A model generated the notes under the pieces. It saw only the letters and a program-made list of their open reading frames with translations. It made no database searches and had not been told where the DNA came from. Shown piece by piece: positions 5,310 through 5,398 of a stretch of 5,398 nucleotides of DNA (the first letter of the stretch is position 1; each line of letters begins with the position of its first letter). This stretch comes from Bacillota bacterium (GTDB lineage: Bacteria > Bacillota > Bacilli > Desulfuribacillales > Desulfuribacillaceae): assembly GCA_023388635.1 (NCBI GenBank), contig JAEWFW010000065.1, positions 1-5,398 on the forward strand. Reading direction: 5' to 3'. Both the position numbers and the translations under genes were made by a program.

Positions 5310-5398
5310 ACGACTTCCTCCAATGCATCGATCAGTCTATGAATCTCGTCTCGCGTATTGTAGTACCCGACACTGATACGCACTCCCCCCTGTTCCAG
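5303..5398 (-). CDS. Class V aminotransferase / cysteine desulfurase-like protein, C-terminal end only
   Basis: The last 31 codons of a gene that enters from the right edge, ending in TAA at 5305-5303. The residues GGVRISVGYYNTRDEI, then HRLIDALEEV, fit the C-terminal substrate-side strand and last helix of PLP-dependent NifS/SufS-like enzymes (typically GxVRxSxGxYNTxEEID...L). These enzymes release sulfur from cysteine, or selenium from selenocysteine, as an enzyme-bound persulfide. The active-site lysine and cysteine lie outside the window, so the substrate cannot be judged. The gene neighbours favour the subfamily found next to DUF3343 and YedF. The stop overlaps the next start, marking the same operon. 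Confidence 0.8.
   Translation of the reverse strand: MEQGGVRISVGYYNTRDEIHRLIDALEEVVC

Noticed and set aside
4744..5398. Selenocysteine-coding UGA within the selenium-related genes
   Set aside because: The visible genes read through without internal TGA. The TGA at 5090-5088 is part of a stop/start ATGA overlap and is an ordinary stop.
1..5398. CRISPR array, rRNA genes, toxin-antitoxin pair or retron-type element
   Set aside because: No regularly spaced repeats beyond the two-copy 25-bp unit, no rRNA-like sequence, and no second small gene paired with the 69-aa frame.

Overview
The window looks like chromosomal DNA of an anaerobic or facultatively anaerobic Bacillota (Firmicutes). The evidence is strong GGAGG-type ribosome binding sites, moderate GC, a B. 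subtilis AsnO-like asparagine synthetase, a double-cubane-cluster reductase with its activase, and selenium/sulfur genes. The genus cannot be fixed from the sequence.

Left end (1 to about 305): AT-rich, with no convincing complete gene. It holds a hairpin, two copies of an 11-bp repeat spaced 25 bp apart that resemble the end of an insertion sequence, and a short inverted repeat. It ends abruptly at 306, where exactly the 3' half of a selenocysteine tRNA (selC) begins, from the anticodon loop to CCA, followed by its own intrinsic terminator (372-410). The 5' half of the tRNA is absent from the window. This is the layout expected at the far end of an integrative element inserted in selC, with crossover in the anticodon loop. 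The element would lie to the left and the host chromosome to the right.

Right of the junction all genes are on the minus strand. In transcription order, from right to left, they are: the C-terminal end of a class V aminotransferase/cysteine desulfurase-like protein; a DUF3343 putative Se/S carrier; a YedF-like DsrE-domain protein without its usual TusA domain; an acyl-CoA dehydratase-type activase (HgdC/YjiL/DCCP-R family); a double-cubane-cluster reductase (DCCP/YjiM family); a glutamine-hydrolysing asparagine synthetase; and a 69-residue coiled-coil protein of unknown function. The first five overlap or are spaced by at most 21 bp, so they are probably one operon. The asparagine synthetase has a 116-bp gap with a possible promoter and is followed by a long hairpin. 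The small coiled-coil gene ends 10 bp from the selC terminator, convergent with it.

Functionally, the desulfurase/DUF3343/DsrE trio is a sulfur- or selenium-handling set. Its tight linkage to an ATP-driven activase and an [8Fe-9S]-type reductase suggests either that it supplies chalcogen to that reductase or that all five share a low-potential reduction pathway. This link is inference from gene order. The two points most worth pursuing are the decapitated selC attachment site and this five-gene module.
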